Origin: Colwellia psychrerythraea 34H
GTDB lineage: Bacteria > Pseudomonadota > Gammaproteobacteria > Enterobacterales > Alteromonadaceae
Reading direction: 5' to 3'
Assembly (NCBI RefSeq): GCF_000012325.1
Contig: NC_003910.7
Span: 1,116,001-1,180,000, forward strand
DNA length: 64,000 nucleotides
The position numbers and the translations under genes were made by a program. Below, in pieces: positions 41,013 through 51,595 of this stretch. The notes below the pieces were generated by a model. That model saw only the letters and a list, made by a program, of their open reading frames with translations, had not been told where the DNA came from and did no database searches. Position 1 is the stretch's first letter. Every line of letters starts with the position of its first letter.

Positions 41013-42875
41013 ATGGCTTTATTACAAATTGCAGAACCCGGTCAAAGCACCGTTCCTCATGAACACAGATTAGCTGCAGGCATCGATCTTGGTACCACAA
41101 ATTCCTTAATAGCAAGTGTACAAAGCGGTAACGCAAGTACCTTAAGTGATGATCAAGGCCGTGATATATTGCCCTCTATTGTTAGCTATCAGGCAGGTAA
41201 TGTTTTAGTTGGTCAAACAGCTCAAGCACTTAGCATTGAAGATGCTCAAAATACGATTACTTCTGCAAAACGCTTGATAGGTCGCTCACTTAAAGATATT
41301 CAAAGTAAATATCCTTCGTTACCTTATGAGTTTTGTGGTGATGAAAATCATCCTGAAATTATGACTAGACAAGGTGCTGTTAACCCAGTTCAAGTCTCGG
41401 CAGAGATATTAAAAAGCTTAAACCTAAGAGCACAAGCGGCTTTAGGTGGAGAGCTCACTGGTGTTGTTATTACTGTCCCGGCTCACTTTGATGATGCCCA
41501 AAGGCAAAGTACCAAAGATGCGGCAAAATTGGCGGGTGTTAGTGTGTTGCGTCTATTAAATGAACCAACAGCTGCAGCGGTAGCTTACGGGTTAGACTCA
41601 GGCCAAGAAGGCGTTATTGCGGTCTATGATTTAGGCGGTGGTACTTTTGATATCTCTATTTTACGTTTAAACAAAGGCGTATTTGAAGTGTTAGCAACTG
41701 GTGGTGATTCTGCGCTAGGTGGCGATGACTTTGATGTCGTTTTAGTTGACTATCTTGTTGAACAAGCCGGTTTAGTAAGACCTTTATCACCTTCGTTAGA
41801 GCGTCAACTGATGCAGCAAGCTTGTTTTGCTAAAGAACAGTTAACAACTAAAGAGGAAGTTGATATCACAATTTCTCTTGATAGTGACAGTGATTGGAAA
41901 ACAAGTTTAACTAAAGCACAGTTAAATAAACTTATTAGCTCATTAGTTAATAAAACATTACGTGCTTGTCGTCGTACGCTCAAAGATGCTGATATTACTA
42001 TCGATGAAGTAATAGAAGTTGTCATGGTCGGCGGTTCAACTCGTGTACCTTTAGTGCGTAGCGAAGTTGAAAAACACTTTAATAAAACACCGTTAACGTC
42101 AATTGACCCTGATAAAGTGGTTGCGATTGGCGCTGCAATTCAAGCAGATGTTTTGGTGGGTAATAAACCTGATAGTGATATGTTATTACTTGATGTTACG
42201 CCATTATCTCTTGGTCTAGAGACTATGGGTGGTTTAGTAGAAAAAGTTATTCCACGAAACACCACAATACCTGTTGCAAAAGCGCAAGAATTTACCACAT
42301 TTAAAGATGGTCAAACGGCCATGGCCGTTCACGTCTTACAAGGTGAGCGTGAATTAGTTGAGGATTGTCGTTCGTTAGCCCGTTTTGAATTACGCGGCAT
42401 TCCTGCAATGACTGCTGGTGCAGCTCATATTCGTGTAACGTTTAAAGTTGATGCGGATGGTTTACTCTCTGTCTCGGCGATGGAAAAGTCATCTGGTGTG
42501 GAATCGAGCATTGAAGTTAAACCTTCTTTTGGTCTTGATGACAATCAAATTAGTCAGATGATCAAAGATTCAATGAGCAATGCGGCTGATGATATGCAAG
42601 CGCGTATGTTGAAAGAGCAACAAGTTGAAGCCTCACGCGTTATAGAGTCTGTTCAAGCTGCTTTATTGGCTGACAGTAAGCTACTTAATAGTGATGAAAT
42701 TACGGTTATTGAAAACGCAATTAAGTCACTTGCTCAGGTTAGCCAAGGTCAAGAAATTAAAGCGATAGAAAATGCACTGGATAAGTTAAACGACAGTACA
42801 GCAATATTTGCTGAACGTCGTATGGATAGTTCAATTAGTGAAGCCCTTGCAGGCCAAGCAGTTGATAAAATTTAG
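41013..42875 (+). CDS. hscA: Iron-sulfur chaperone HscA (Hsp70 family)
   Basis: The 620-residue Hsp70 has nucleotide-binding motifs [28 protein letters not shown] and [17 protein letters not shown], then a substrate domain with [17 protein letters not shown]. It releases clusters from IscU by binding LPPVK. Length is as E. coli HscA (616). It follows hscB after 89 bases and precedes fdx by 68. Confidence 0.98.
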   Translation: MALLQIAEPGQSTVPHEHRLAAGIDLGTTNSLIASVQSGNASTLSDDQGRDILPSIVSYQAGNVLVGQTAQALSIEDAQNTITSAKRLIGRSLKDIQSKYPSLPYEFCGDENHPEIMTRQGAVNPVQVSAEILKSLNLRAQAALGGELTGVVITVPAHFDDAQRQSTKDAAKLAGVSVLRLLNEPTAAAVAYGLDSGQEGVIAVYDLGGGTFDISILRLNKGVFEVLATGGDSALGGDDFDVVLVDYLVEQAGLVRPLSPSLERQLMQQACFAKEQLTTKEEVDITISLDSDSDWKTSLTKAQLNKLISSLVNKTLRACRRTLKDADITIDEVIEVVMVGGSTRVPLVRSEVEKHFNKTPLTSIDPDKVVAIGAAIQADVLVGNKPDSDMLLLDVTPLSLGLETMGGLVEKVIPRNTTIPVAKAQEFTTFKDGQTAMAVHVLQGERELVEDCRSLARFELRGIPAMTAGAAHIRVTFKVDADGLLSVSAMEKSSGVESSIEVKPSFGLDDNQISQMIKDSMSNAADDMQARMLKEQQVEASRVIESVQAALLADSKLLNSDEITVIENAIKSLAQVSQGQEIKAIENALDKLNDSTAIFAERRMDSSISEALAGQAVDKI

Positions 42876-42943
42876 ATTATCTTTGATAAGATCCTGATTA
42901 TATTTAAGTTAGGCGAAAGCCTTTCAAGCAGAGAATAAATAAA

Positions 42944-43282
42944 ATGCCAAAAATTATATTTTTACCTAATGAAGAGTTATGCCCAGATGGCGCAGTAGTT
43001 GAAGCCGAAAAAGGTGAGAGCGTGTTAAACGTAGCCTTAAGAAATGACATTGGTATCGAACATGCTTGTGAAAAAGTATGTGCTTGTACTACGTGTCATA
43101 TCATCATTCGAGAAGGTTTTGACTCTATCGAAGAAGGCGATGAACTTGAAGAAGATATGCTTGATAAAGCATGGGGTTTGGAGCCTGAATCTCGCCTAAG
43201 CTGCCAATCTATTGTTGGTGATGAAGACTTAGTCGTCGATATACCTAAATACACAGTTAATATGGTTTCTGAAACACACTAG
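42944..43282 (+). CDS. fdx: [2Fe-2S] ferredoxin of the isc system
   Basis: The 112-residue adrenodoxin-type ferredoxin has ligands in HACEKVCACTTCHIII and LSCQSI. It supplies electrons for cluster assembly. It closes the operon; the small iscX gene that often follows in enterics is not visible downstream. Confidence 0.97.
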   Translation: MPKIIFLPNEELCPDGAVVEAEKGESVLNVALRNDIGIEHACEKVCACTTCHIIIREGFDSIEEGDELEEDMLDKAWGLEPESRLSCQSIVGDEDLVVDIPKYTVNMVSETH

Positions 43283-43309
43283 TTGATTCTTTAAAGCCAT
43301 ATACAAACA

Positions 43310-43346
43310 AAGGGTTGTAACATGTGAATGTTATTACCCTTTTTTA
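43310..43346 (+). terminator. Terminator of the isc operon, with gene-free stretch after it
   Basis: GGGT and TAACAT pair with ATGTTA and ACCC around a GTGA loop, followed by seven T, 28 bases after the fdx stop. The remaining bases up to 43668 hold no gene or repeat that I recognise. Confidence 0.75.
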
Positions 43347-43668
43347 GTATTAGAGAATAATTGAAATAGTCCACTAATAGCTAACTTTGTGAAAATTTAC
43401 ATCAAAAGTATCGATGTTGTAACAGCCTATTTCTTCAAATATTAATCAATATAAACTCATCTGACTAAGCCTTAAAAGCCTCTAATATTACACAACCCAT
43501 TTTTAGAATAATAATGCGGTATTACCTCGATAGTTATAGTGCATCGTTTTGTTCGAACGCTCAAAAATGGATAATGATAATAGCGACTTGATAACCTGAC
43601 ATAGAGGATCATGTCATTTTATTTGGTATATACTTATAAAAAGATGATAAATAATAGTAGAGGTCTTT

Positions 43669-45615
43669 TTGACCAGAAGTGAACTAGAATTGAACAAATA
43701 CATGCAGCGTGATGCTGCGGCATTGTTATATGGCAATGCAGTTTCCGGTATTGTGATCTCTTTGATTACTTCTAGTTTTCTAGTCTTCATGTTCAGTAAC
43801 CCATTAACCGACTCTTTTAAACACATGTGGTGGTGGGGGATGAGCATATTGCTTGTGCTCAGAATGGTTGATGTCATTATCTGGAAAACTAAACTGCAGC
43901 ACACTGATTTTGATGGAGAAAAAGCGGTTAAGCGTTATATTACCGGTGTGAATCCTACAGCAATTATGTGGGCTATCTACTTAGTTTATATCACGAAATA
44001 CAATAGCTCTGTCGAATTAACTACAACGCTTATAGCCATAGCTGCTATGGCTGGTGGTTCAGCTACGATACTTGCGGCTCATAAATACACCGCAATGTTT
44101 TATGCATTCATACTACTTTCTCCTGCCTCGATAGGCTTACTCTTATCCGATCAACATGCATTACAATTACTGGGTTTTTTGGGAGTTTCCTACAGTATCG
44201 TAATGCTTATTACTTCAAAGAAATCGGCAGATTTCACGCGAAATACCTTGTTTTTAAAAAATGAAAATAAGGTGTTAGTTCATCAAATGGAAGAAAAAGT
44301 TGAGCAGCGAACGAGAAAAATTTATGAACTCTCTAATCTTGATTCACTCACTGGATTATATAACCGAACCGCCTTTTTAAAACATTTAAAGACTGCGTTA
44401 GCTTCATCCAATAAACCTTTTGCACTGTTATTTATCGACTTAGACGGCTTTAAAAAAATAAATGATTCAATTGGTCATCAAGCTGGGGATCAAATTTTAA
44501 AAAAATCTGCTGAGCGTCTTAAACAGTGGTCTTTTGATACCAAGCTATTGTGTCGCTGGGGTGGTGATGAGTTTTTGATGGTACTAGCAGATACTGATGA
44601 AGTCAGCGCTGTTGGTGTATCTAAGCAACTGATAGAGGTACTATCTGCCCCTCATAATACTGAACATAGCGTTTTATCTGTCGGTGCAACTATAGGTATT
44701 GCATTATATCCTGAGCACGCAAAAACAGAAGATCGTCTTATTCAATCTGCCGATATGGCCATGTACTATCAGAAAAAACAAGCGCGTTCGACTGTTGGCG
44801 TATTCTCCAAACAAATGGATAAACTTTATTCTTATGAACTTCGTCTGAAAAATGAACTGACTCAATCGATTGAGAAAGAACAATTAAGACTCGTTTTTCA
44901 ACCGATAATATCATCTAAAAATGATGAAGTTGTTGCTTTTGAAGCGCTGCTTCGTTGGCAACTCGATGAGGAAAATATCCCTCCGGATGATTTTATTAGT
45001 ATTGCTGAGCAATACGGTTTAATACACAAAATCGGTGCGTGGGTACTAAGAAATGCATGTTTGCAAGCCAGCCAATGGAGTTCGGAACAACCGCTGTCAG
45101 TTTGTGTAAATGTTTCCGTGATTCAGCTACAAGATGAGAATTTTATAGCTATTGTTGATGATGCACTTTCAAACAGTACATTGCCTGGCGATTTGTTGCA
45201 TATAGAAATAACCGAGTCGGTATTTGCTGCTGATACTAGTATCATATCAAACCAAATAAAACGACTTCAAGCTCGAAAAATTAAGGTTTCTATTGATGAT
45301 TTTGGTACCGGATATTCTTCTCTTTCGGTTATCCAAGACTTAGCGATCAACATGGTTAAAATTGATCGTTCATTTGTGAATAAAATGAATACCAATGGTC
45401 ATGCGATTATCTCAGCAGTAATGCATATCGCCTCATCGTTAGATTTCTTGGTTATTGCTGAAGGTGTGGAGACTGAAGCGCAAGCACGGGAATTACAGAA
45501 GTTAGGTGTGCATTTCCTTCAAGGCTATCATTATTCTAAGCCTATCGAAATTGAAGATATAGACAGTTATTTAACTAACATGACACTGGATAAGCAGTAT
45601 TTACTTAACAAGTAA
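43669..45615 (+). CDS. Membrane GGDEF-EAL protein
   Basis: The 648-residue protein starts with TTG 43669 behind GTAGAGG. Residues about 20-190 form five or six membrane segments, then a coiled coil (HQMEEKVEQRTRKIYELSN) leads to a GGDEF domain with an intact GGDEF at 298-302, and an EAL domain with EAL at 425-427, ITESVF, IDDFGTGYSS and IAEGVETEAQ. It should both make and break cyclic-di-GMP, or use one activity regulated by the other. No RxxD inhibitory site is seen at the usual place before GGDEF. The membrane sensor region matches no domain I can name. Confidence 0.92.
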   Translation: MTRSELELNKYMQRDAAALLYGNAVSGIVISLITSSFLVFMFSNPLTDSFKHMWWWGMSILLVLRMVDVIIWKTKLQHTDFDGEKAVKRYITGVNPTAIMWAIYLVYITKYNSSVELTTTLIAIAAMAGGSATILAAHKYTAMFYAFILLSPASIGLLLSDQHALQLLGFLGVSYSIVMLITSKKSADFTRNTLFLKNENKVLVHQMEEKVEQRTRKIYELSNLDSLTGLYNRTAFLKHLKTALASSNKPFALLFIDLDGFKKINDSIGHQAGDQILKKSAERLKQWSFDTKLLCRWGGDEFLMVLADTDEVSAVGVSKQLIEVLSAPHNTEHSVLSVGATIGIALYPEHAKTEDRLIQSADMAMYYQKKQARSTVGVFSKQMDKLYSYELRLKNELTQSIEKEQLRLVFQPIISSKNDEVVAFEALLRWQLDEENIPPDDFISIAEQYGLIHKIGAWVLRNACLQASQWSSEQPLSVCVNVSVIQLQDENFIAIVDDALSNSTLPGDLLHIEITESVFAADTSIISNQIKRLQARKIKVSIDDFGTGYSSLSVIQDLAINMVKIDRSFVNKMNTNGHAIISAVMHIASSLDFLVIAEGVETEAQARELQKLGVHFLQGYHYSKPIEIEDIDSYLTNMTLDKQYLLNK

Positions 45616-45740
45616 ATTATTTTCAGGACTCGTTACCTTTATTTCTCTCTAGCATGAAGATTACTTAACCCACCGTTTAGAAGCCAATTGTGGTTCGAGC
45701 TTTTAAGTTCACGCATTATGTTATACCAATAGTACTAACT

Positions 45741-45878
45741 TATTGATCACTTAACGAGAATTAAAAGGCTAAGAGGCGAAGCATCTCTAATTCTAACTGA
45801 ATTCTGCATTTTGAGATAACATGGGGATATACCCCCTGAATTGAAATGACAATGTAACTTATTAAGTGTCAATCAATA
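45741..45878. repeat. Possible MITE-like palindromic repeat
   Basis: TATTGATCACTTAA at 45741-45754 is inverted at 45862-45878 as TTAAGTG, TCA, ATCAATA. An internal hairpin pairs AGAATTA with TAATTCT around GGCTAAGAGGCGAAGCATCT. It lies in the 400-base gap between the two GGDEF-EAL genes. Only one copy is in this window. Confidence 0.4.
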
Positions 45879-46016
45879 ATGTGTATTTATAGCTCATAAT
45901 AGAATGATAACAAAAGATAAACTTTAATCATAAAATGGGCAAGTAGTTACATTTTTACTATAATAAAGTTTGATAAATCACACCCCTTGATAAAATTCCT
46001 ATAATTTCTTTTTGGA

Positions 46017-48362
46017 TTGAATTTGAAATCTAAAGTACCATCACTTATATCTATCTCTCCTGAAGCATCCATTGCTTTAGGCAATTTTACGTTAGCAATT
46101 ACTGAGGCTGTTTCTGAAAAAGAAATTTATAATAAACTAGCTGAAAATTTACCTAAGATACTACAAGCTGACAGAGGTAGTGTTACTTTAATAACAGAAA
46201 ATAAAGATGAGTTTGAAGTCTTTTCCCTACAGGGACCTGAGGGAATGTTATCTATTGGAAAATACTTTTCCGTTGATAATTCGCTGGCAGGTTTAGCTGT
46301 ACAGCAAGAAAAAACAATTATTTCTAAGCTAAATGCTGACCGCATAGAAATAGATGCTCAACAGCTTTATCAGCAAGACTTGTTATCAATTATGAATTCA
46401 CCATTACAGTTTAGTGATCGTATAATAGGAACGGTGAATATAGGTAGTTACAAAGAGAATGCTTATGATAGTACTTCGTTAGAGCTGTTAACGTTAGTTA
46501 GTACGTTAGTCTCTAATTATTTAGAACGGCAACATCTACTTGAACAAGCTCAAATTGGCGTTAAGCAGTATAAAACCTATTCAAAACAGTTAGAGTCTCT
46601 TAACCACGTAGCTGAAGAGCTTTGTGCTGCTACGAATGAAAGTGAGGTTTTTTCTATTATCACTCGTTCGGCAAGTCACATTATTTCAGCACAAAGAATC
46701 AGTTATTGTGTGCCTAATTATAAAGATAAATGTTTTGAAATACGGTCAGTATTTTCTGAAAATGAGGTTATGAAGTCGGCTACTGTTGACATGGAAAACA
46801 GTGCATTACAATTTGTCTTACAATCAGGGAGCCCTCAATTTTTTGAAAATTTGGCTGTAACCAATTTTACTGATCATTTAATATTAAGTAAAAACGGTTT
46901 GTGTTCAGGCTGGAGTGTGCCTGTTCGAGTGAAGGGCGAAATTGTTGGTTTGCTAAATGCCGCTAGTAACGTGAAAATTAATGAAAGAGCTCAACAGCTC
47001 GGTGTTATAAAAATGCTTAGTGGAATTATGGGAGTGACATTAAGTCGAGTTAATTTACAAGAACAGTTAGAGCATCAAGCGTGTTACGACACACTGACAG
47101 GTTTGCCAAACCGGCATCAGTTTAATCAAAGAATGGAATTGGCAATTACCCAAGATAACCCTATACCTTTTACCTTGTTATTTATTGATTTAGACCGTTT
47201 CAAAGTGGTTAACGATACCATGGGGCACGATGTTGGAGATGAGTTATTATGTCGGGTTACTCAACGCATTAATCAACAAATAAGAAAAGAAGATTTTGCA
47301 GCTCGACATGGTGGTGATGAATTTGTCGTTCTATTGCTTAACAAGCAATCGAAAGCTATTGCTGATATCACTTCAGCCAGAATAATTAAAGCGCTTAAAG
47401 AGCCTTTTCAAATTGATGAACATAGTATTTTTATTGGTGCCAGCATTGGTATTAGTTATTTCCCAGAACATAGTAAAAATTCAGAAGAGTTACTTAAATA
47501 TGCTGATATTGCGATGTATCATGCGAAAAAACAGGGAAAAAGCAGCTTTAAATTATATTCTAGCCGTCTTTCCGATAAAATTCATTGTCGGCAAAAGCTG
47601 GAAACTTTGTTGAGATTAGCCGTTAAAAATGAGGAATTACATTTAGTTTTTCAACCACAAATTAATGAAGATGGTGTCTTTGCTATTGAGGCTTTATTAA
47701 GGTGGGAAGACCCTGAATTGGGAGTTATTTCGGCTGATGAGTTTATCCCCATTGCAGAAGAAAGTTTATTAATAGAAGAAATCACTCACTGGGTTATTAA
47801 TCAAAGTTTGCAAATGATTGCACGGTTAAGATTAATATGTCCGTCAGTTTATGTTGCGGTTAACATTTCGGCTAAGAATTGTTTGTATCCTGAAAAGTTG
47901 AAACATTGCATATTAACGGGGTTAAATGACGCTAATTTACCAGGCTCTGCACTTGAATTAGAAGTTACAGAAAATGTTTTTCTACAAAACGTACATAATA
48001 CCAATAAGTTATTTAAGGACCTAGGTCACTATGGTATTAGATTTGCTATTGATGATTTTGGCACAGGTTATTCTTCATTAACTTATTTACTTAATTTACC
48101 GCTAAATACATTAAAGATTGATCGCTCATTCATTCAAGATATTCATTGCAATAAAATTAAGCTTGGTGTGGTTAAAGGTATTTTGGTTATAGCCAAGAGT
48201 TTATCAATGAATTGTCTTGCTGAAGGGGTAGAAATTGAGGCACAAAAACAGTGTCTTGAGGAGTTGGGGTGTAATCGTTTTCAAGGTTATTATTTTAGTA
48301 AGCCATTAAGGGAAAAAGATTTTTTATTATATTTAAAAAGTGATCTCTTACAGAAAAGCTAA
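46017..48362 (+). CDS. GAF-GAF-GGDEF-EAL signalling protein
   Basis: The 781-residue soluble protein has two GAF-like sensor domains (about 25-175 and 200-345), a GGDEF domain with intact GGDEF at 432-436 (RHGGDEFVVLL) and an EAL domain with EAL at 558-560, VTENVF, IDDFGTGYSS and LAEGVEIEAQ. Start codon TTG 46017 is a best guess; a second TTG two codons on is possible and neither has a good ribosome binding site. The GAF ligand is unknown. It follows another GGDEF-EAL gene after 400 bases, so the two are probably transcribed separately. Confidence 0.9.
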   Translation: MNLKSKVPSLISISPEASIALGNFTLAITEAVSEKEIYNKLAENLPKILQADRGSVTLITENKDEFEVFSLQGPEGMLSIGKYFSVDNSLAGLAVQQEKTIISKLNADRIEIDAQQLYQQDLLSIMNSPLQFSDRIIGTVNIGSYKENAYDSTSLELLTLVSTLVSNYLERQHLLEQAQIGVKQYKTYSKQLESLNHVAEELCAATNESEVFSIITRSASHIISAQRISYCVPNYKDKCFEIRSVFSENEVMKSATVDMENSALQFVLQSGSPQFFENLAVTNFTDHLILSKNGLCSGWSVPVRVKGEIVGLLNAASNVKINERAQQLGVIKMLSGIMGVTLSRVNLQEQLEHQACYDTLTGLPNRHQFNQRMELAITQDNPIPFTLLFIDLDRFKVVNDTMGHDVGDELLCRVTQRINQQIRKEDFAARHGGDEFVVLLLNKQSKAIADITSARIIKALKEPFQIDEHSIFIGASIGISYFPEHSKNSEELLKYADIAMYHAKKQGKSSFKLYSSRLSDKIHCRQKLETLLRLAVKNEELHLVFQPQINEDGVFAIEALLRWEDPELGVISADEFIPIAEESLLIEEITHWVINQSLQMIARLRLICPSVYVAVNISAKNCLYPEKLKHCILTGLNDANLPGSALELEVTENVFLQNVHNTNKLFKDLGHYGIRFAIDDFGTGYSSLTYLLNLPLNTLKIDRSFIQDIHCNKIKLGVVKGILVIAKSLSMNCLAEGVEIEAQKQCLEELGCNRFQGYYFSKPLREKDFLLYLKSDLLQKS

Positions 48363-48509
48363 CAAGCTTTATTTGTTAATTTCACATATATCATCACTTC
48401 ATATAGCTGGCAGTTCCGTTTTTCACAAAAGAGGGTTCTTGAATAAATTCAGGAGGATATGCTGAGGGTAATTACTCCTGCATTTACTAATAAGGTACAT
48501 CTCTGTACT

Positions 48510-48685
48510 CCTTATCGAAATAAATAACGTTGTATAACATTTTTATAAACCAGCCATTTTTTTGGTGGTAGCAAGTCAAATTCGTTGTTATATTTTTTTA
48601 AGGCAAGAACATTAACAGAAAATGTGCTTTGATGATTCACTCAGGTTTTCTGAAAAAAGTATCTTCAGCTGGACACTCATATAAC
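48510..48685. repeat. Decayed copy of the TATACCCG repeat family
   Basis: Interior blocks of the long repeat at 55527 recur in order with many changes: AAATAAATAACGTTGTATAA, AAACCAGCC, TTTTTTTAAGG, AATGTGCTTTGATGATTC, TTTTCTGAAAAAAGTATCTT and a right end CACTCATATA. The left terminal repeat is not recognisable. The rest of the 420-base gap between the GAF protein and cobD holds no gene. Confidence 0.6.
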
Positions 48686-48781
48686 CCGACATGAAGATTG
48701 GTCAATGGAGCATTAAATATTTCTTTACTGATAGGCATTAGGTGCTTATGTAATATCTGATATTTTTATGCTGTTTCTAGC

Positions 48782-49816
48782 TTACGTTAATTGCTGATAA
48801 GCTTGTCTACAGGCAAGCGTTAAACGCTCAAGTAGCTCTTCTGTAGTAATACCAAACCTAAGAGTATCTTGCTCATCAGCGAGTCGACAATAGACCCCTT
48901 GTTGACAAAGTAAATGGTACAGTTTTTTTGCTGTATCTTGCTGATGAAAACTTAGGGTGAGAAATAAATTACAACCGTTAATCTCTCGAAGAATGATTTG
49001 AGGGAATGCTTGCCTAAGCATGTGCTCTTGAGCAATTCTAAGTCGTGTTAATGTATCCTTCTGCCTCGTTTGCCAACTTGTATCTTGCAGGGCATGTTGT
49101 GCAATTAATTGCGCTGGTCCGTTGATTTGCCATGGGCCTAGCAATTCTTTAAATGCCCCACACCAATAACCATTAGCTACTAAAAAGCCAATTCTAATTC
49201 CAGCTAAACCAAAGAATTTACCAAAAGAGCGTAATACCAAACTATGGCTGTTTTCTAGTTGATTATAGTAAGATTGATTGCCTGGTACTACATCAATAAA
49301 AGCTTCATCGAGAACCAACAGGCCGTTAATTAGCTTTAATCGTTCTTGGTATTGAGCAATTACCTGACCATTAAAAAACTGTCCCGTTGGGTTATTAGGA
49401 TTAATGATCACCAACACACTATTGGGCAATATCTCTGACATTTCTGGAAGAAACTCCTGATAAAAGTGTAAATTATAACCGGCATTCTTCCATGCATGAG
49501 CGTGTTCCTTATAACCTCGTTCAGGTAAGTAAACATCTTGACTCTCTGCATTCTTTTGACGATATAACGCTGGTAAAGCTTTAATTATTGCCTGACTACC
49601 ATTGGTAATCATAAGTTGTGAACATTGGTAATACTGCTGTGCTGCAGCGATCAGATCTGGGTTTTGTTGTGGTAATTGTTGCCAAACACTTAATGGTATA
49701 ATTGGAATAGGGTAACTAATAGGCGCAATACCTGTCGATACATCAATCCAATCGCTAGGCGGAATGTTATATTGTTTTGCCACCTGTTGTAGTTGCCCGC
49801 CATGAAGTAATGCCAT
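48782..49816 (-). CDS. cobD: Threonine-phosphate decarboxylase (aminotransferase fold)
   Basis: The 344-residue PLP enzyme begins MALLHGGQLQQVAKQY, has WIDVSTGIAPISYP, VIINPNNPTGQ, LDEAFIDV and the PLP lysine in RSFGKFFGLAGIRIGF. It should make (R)-1-amino-2-propanol O-phosphate from threonine phosphate, the linker of the cobalamin nucleotide loop. The Salmonella name is cobD; the Pseudomonas name is cobC. It is last of three minus-strand corrinoid genes, 69 bases after cbiB. Confidence 0.9.
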   Translation of the reverse strand: MALLHGGQLQQVAKQYNIPPSDWIDVSTGIAPISYPIPIIPLSVWQQLPQQNPDLIAAAQQYYQCSQLMITNGSQAIIKALPALYRQKNAESQDVYLPERGYKEHAHAWKNAGYNLHFYQEFLPEMSEILPNSVLVIINPNNPTGQFFNGQVIAQYQERLKLINGLLVLDEAFIDVVPGNQSYYNQLENSHSLVLRSFGKFFGLAGIRIGFLVANGYWCGAFKELLGPWQINGPAQLIAQHALQDTSWQTRQKDTLTRLRIAQEHMLRQAFPQIILREINGCNLFLTLSFHQQDTAKKLYHLLCQQGVYCRLADEQDTLRFGITTEELLERLTLACRQAYQQLT

Positions 49817-49885
49817 CTTATTCCTATATATATGTTTTAAATGAAGAGTTTAAATGAAAATTAAAACGAGAATTATAACGAAAAA

Positions 49886-50920
49886 CTAATAAACCAAATA
49901 ACAAACTAACTGAATAATGAGTACTAAAGTGACTAATATTAAACTGGCCCGAGAAACCACAAGTAAACTTGTCGGGATGTCTTTCGTGGTAACACAGCTA
50001 CCGCAACCTAAGACAACAGAATTGACAGTTTGTCCATGGTAAAGCGCACTGCCACCTAATTGTCTACTCATCACTGTGGCACCAGCAGCCATTACCCAAC
50101 CACCGTTATGGCTTTTGTATTGATTACCTTGCCTATAGGCATTAACGATAGCCTTAATGATCTTCCCTTGTTTCACTCCTTGAATGGCATAAAGCAGGGT
50201 ACAACACTTACCCGAAATAAAACCGAGTAAATCATCAAGTCGAGCACTGGCATAACCAAAGTCGTTGAAACGTGAGTTCTTATATCCCCACATTGCATCC
50301 AAGGTGTTGGCTAATCGATGTATTATTACCAGTGGCGCCCCCCCAATAAGGTAGTAAAGTAAAGATGCGATAACCGAGTCATGACCGTTTTCTAACATCG
50401 ACTCTATAGTCGCTCTAGACATCTCTTGCTCTGACAGGTTGGAGGTATCTCTGCTTACCAGATACCCGGTGAAATGCCTGGCGCTTGTTAAGTCTTCAGC
50501 GTTAAGGGGCTTGTATACTTGCATAGCGTGTTGATGCAAGCTATTTAAACCTATGGCTAGATAAATCACACTAGCATCGAGCAATACTTGCCAATACCAT
50601 ATTAGATGATTCAGCTGATAAAAATAAATCAGCGGCAAAGGTAAAACCAATAGGCACCAAGCCAAAGTACCCAGTAACTTTGCTTTTAAAGTAGCTTTAT
50701 CGCCAGTGTTACTCTCTTGATATTGAGCTTTTTTCTGATAAGGATTTAGTTTAGTCTCTAGTTTTTTTGCTAACCAACCAAAACCAACTAAGTAATGAAA
50801 ACGCTTTGCTTCACCTAAATATTTATCAAGCAATAGCGCCAGTAATAAGGTAATGAACGTAGCAAAATCAGGTAGTAGCGTTATGGCTTGCTGGTAGATG
50901 TTTGCGATAAATTCTGACAT
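49886..50920 (-). CDS. cbiB: Adenosylcobinamide-phosphate synthase
   Basis: The 344-residue membrane protein attaches aminopropanol (phosphate) to adenosylcobyric acid. Family features are DKYLGEAKRFHYLVGFG near the N-terminus, ESMLENGHDSVIASLLYYLIGGAP, AMWGYKNSRFNDFGYASAR, YKSHNGGWVMAA and several membrane segments. It lies between the cobC-like phosphatase and cobD, the enzyme whose product it uses. Confidence 0.95.
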   Translation of the reverse strand: MSEFIANIYQQAITLLPDFATFITLLLALLLDKYLGEAKRFHYLVGFGWLAKKLETKLNPYQKKAQYQESNTGDKATLKAKLLGTLAWCLLVLPLPLIYFYQLNHLIWYWQVLLDASVIYLAIGLNSLHQHAMQVYKPLNAEDLTSARHFTGYLVSRDTSNLSEQEMSRATIESMLENGHDSVIASLLYYLIGGAPLVIIHRLANTLDAMWGYKNSRFNDFGYASARLDDLLGFISGKCCTLLYAIQGVKQGKIIKAIVNAYRQGNQYKSHNGGWVMAAGATVMSRQLGGSALYHGQTVNSVVLGCGSCVTTKDIPTSLLVVSRASLILVTLVLIIQLVCYLVY

Positions 50921-51013
50921 GAAGTTAAGACGCTCTAGTACTATTCAAGGTTGAGTAATTAAATGCTTCGTTATATTAATTTTTTTTACGTCTTTTTGAG
51001 GTATAAAAATAAA

Positions 51014-51595
51014 TTATCTTGCTAGCTGAAAACTATCATCATCATGGCGGTAAGTTAATGGTAATAGACAAGCATTATCGAATAACTCATAGGCATTATC
51101 GGTTGAGTTATGGCCTAATTTAGCTAAAAAACAGCGCAACGCTTCACCATGGAAAATAACCAATATGTTTTTATTACAATGATTATTGGCTAATTCTTTA
51201 AGTGCTTGATAAATACGTGATCCACAGCTTATTGCACTTTCGCCACTTGGCGGTGTTATCTCGGTAAATTGATGCAATATTTCATGGTAGTTTTCGTCGG
51301 ATTTAATGGCAGCAATATATTGCCCTTGCCAAGACCCCAAATCTCTTTCCGTGAGGTCATTTAAACGTGCAATAGGAGTATTTAATATGCGCTGGCAAAT
51401 TAGAGCGCTATCAACAGCACGTCCTAGGGTTGATGAAACAATTAAATCAATTTGTTGGTTGGCAAGGCTTAAGGCAAGCTGTTCAGATTGTTGTTTACCT
51501 ACTTGTGTCAGATTGCTATCTAATTGGCCTTGAAAACGTTGGACTTTGTTCCATTTTGTTTGCCCATGACGAGCTAAATATAAAGTTGTTTTCAT
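51014..51595 (-). CDS. cobC: Histidine phosphatase, likely alpha-ribazole phosphatase
   Basis: The 193-residue protein has the phosphohistidine motif LARHGQTKWNKVQRFQGQLD, the second-site ERDLGSWQG and IFHGEALRCFLAK. In this context it probably removes the 5'-phosphate in the last step of the nucleotide loop. The family also contains phosphoglycerate mutases and sugar phosphatases, so the specific reaction rests on neighbours. It heads the minus-strand corrinoid genes and is divergent from the riboswitch operon. Confidence 0.8.
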   Translation of the reverse strand: MKTTLYLARHGQTKWNKVQRFQGQLDSNLTQVGKQQSEQLALSLANQQIDLIVSSTLGRAVDSALICQRILNTPIARLNDLTERDLGSWQGQYIAAIKSDENYHEILHQFTEITPPSGESAISCGSRIYQALKELANNHCNKNILVIFHGEALRCFLAKLGHNSTDNAYELFDNACLLPLTYRHDDDSFQLAR

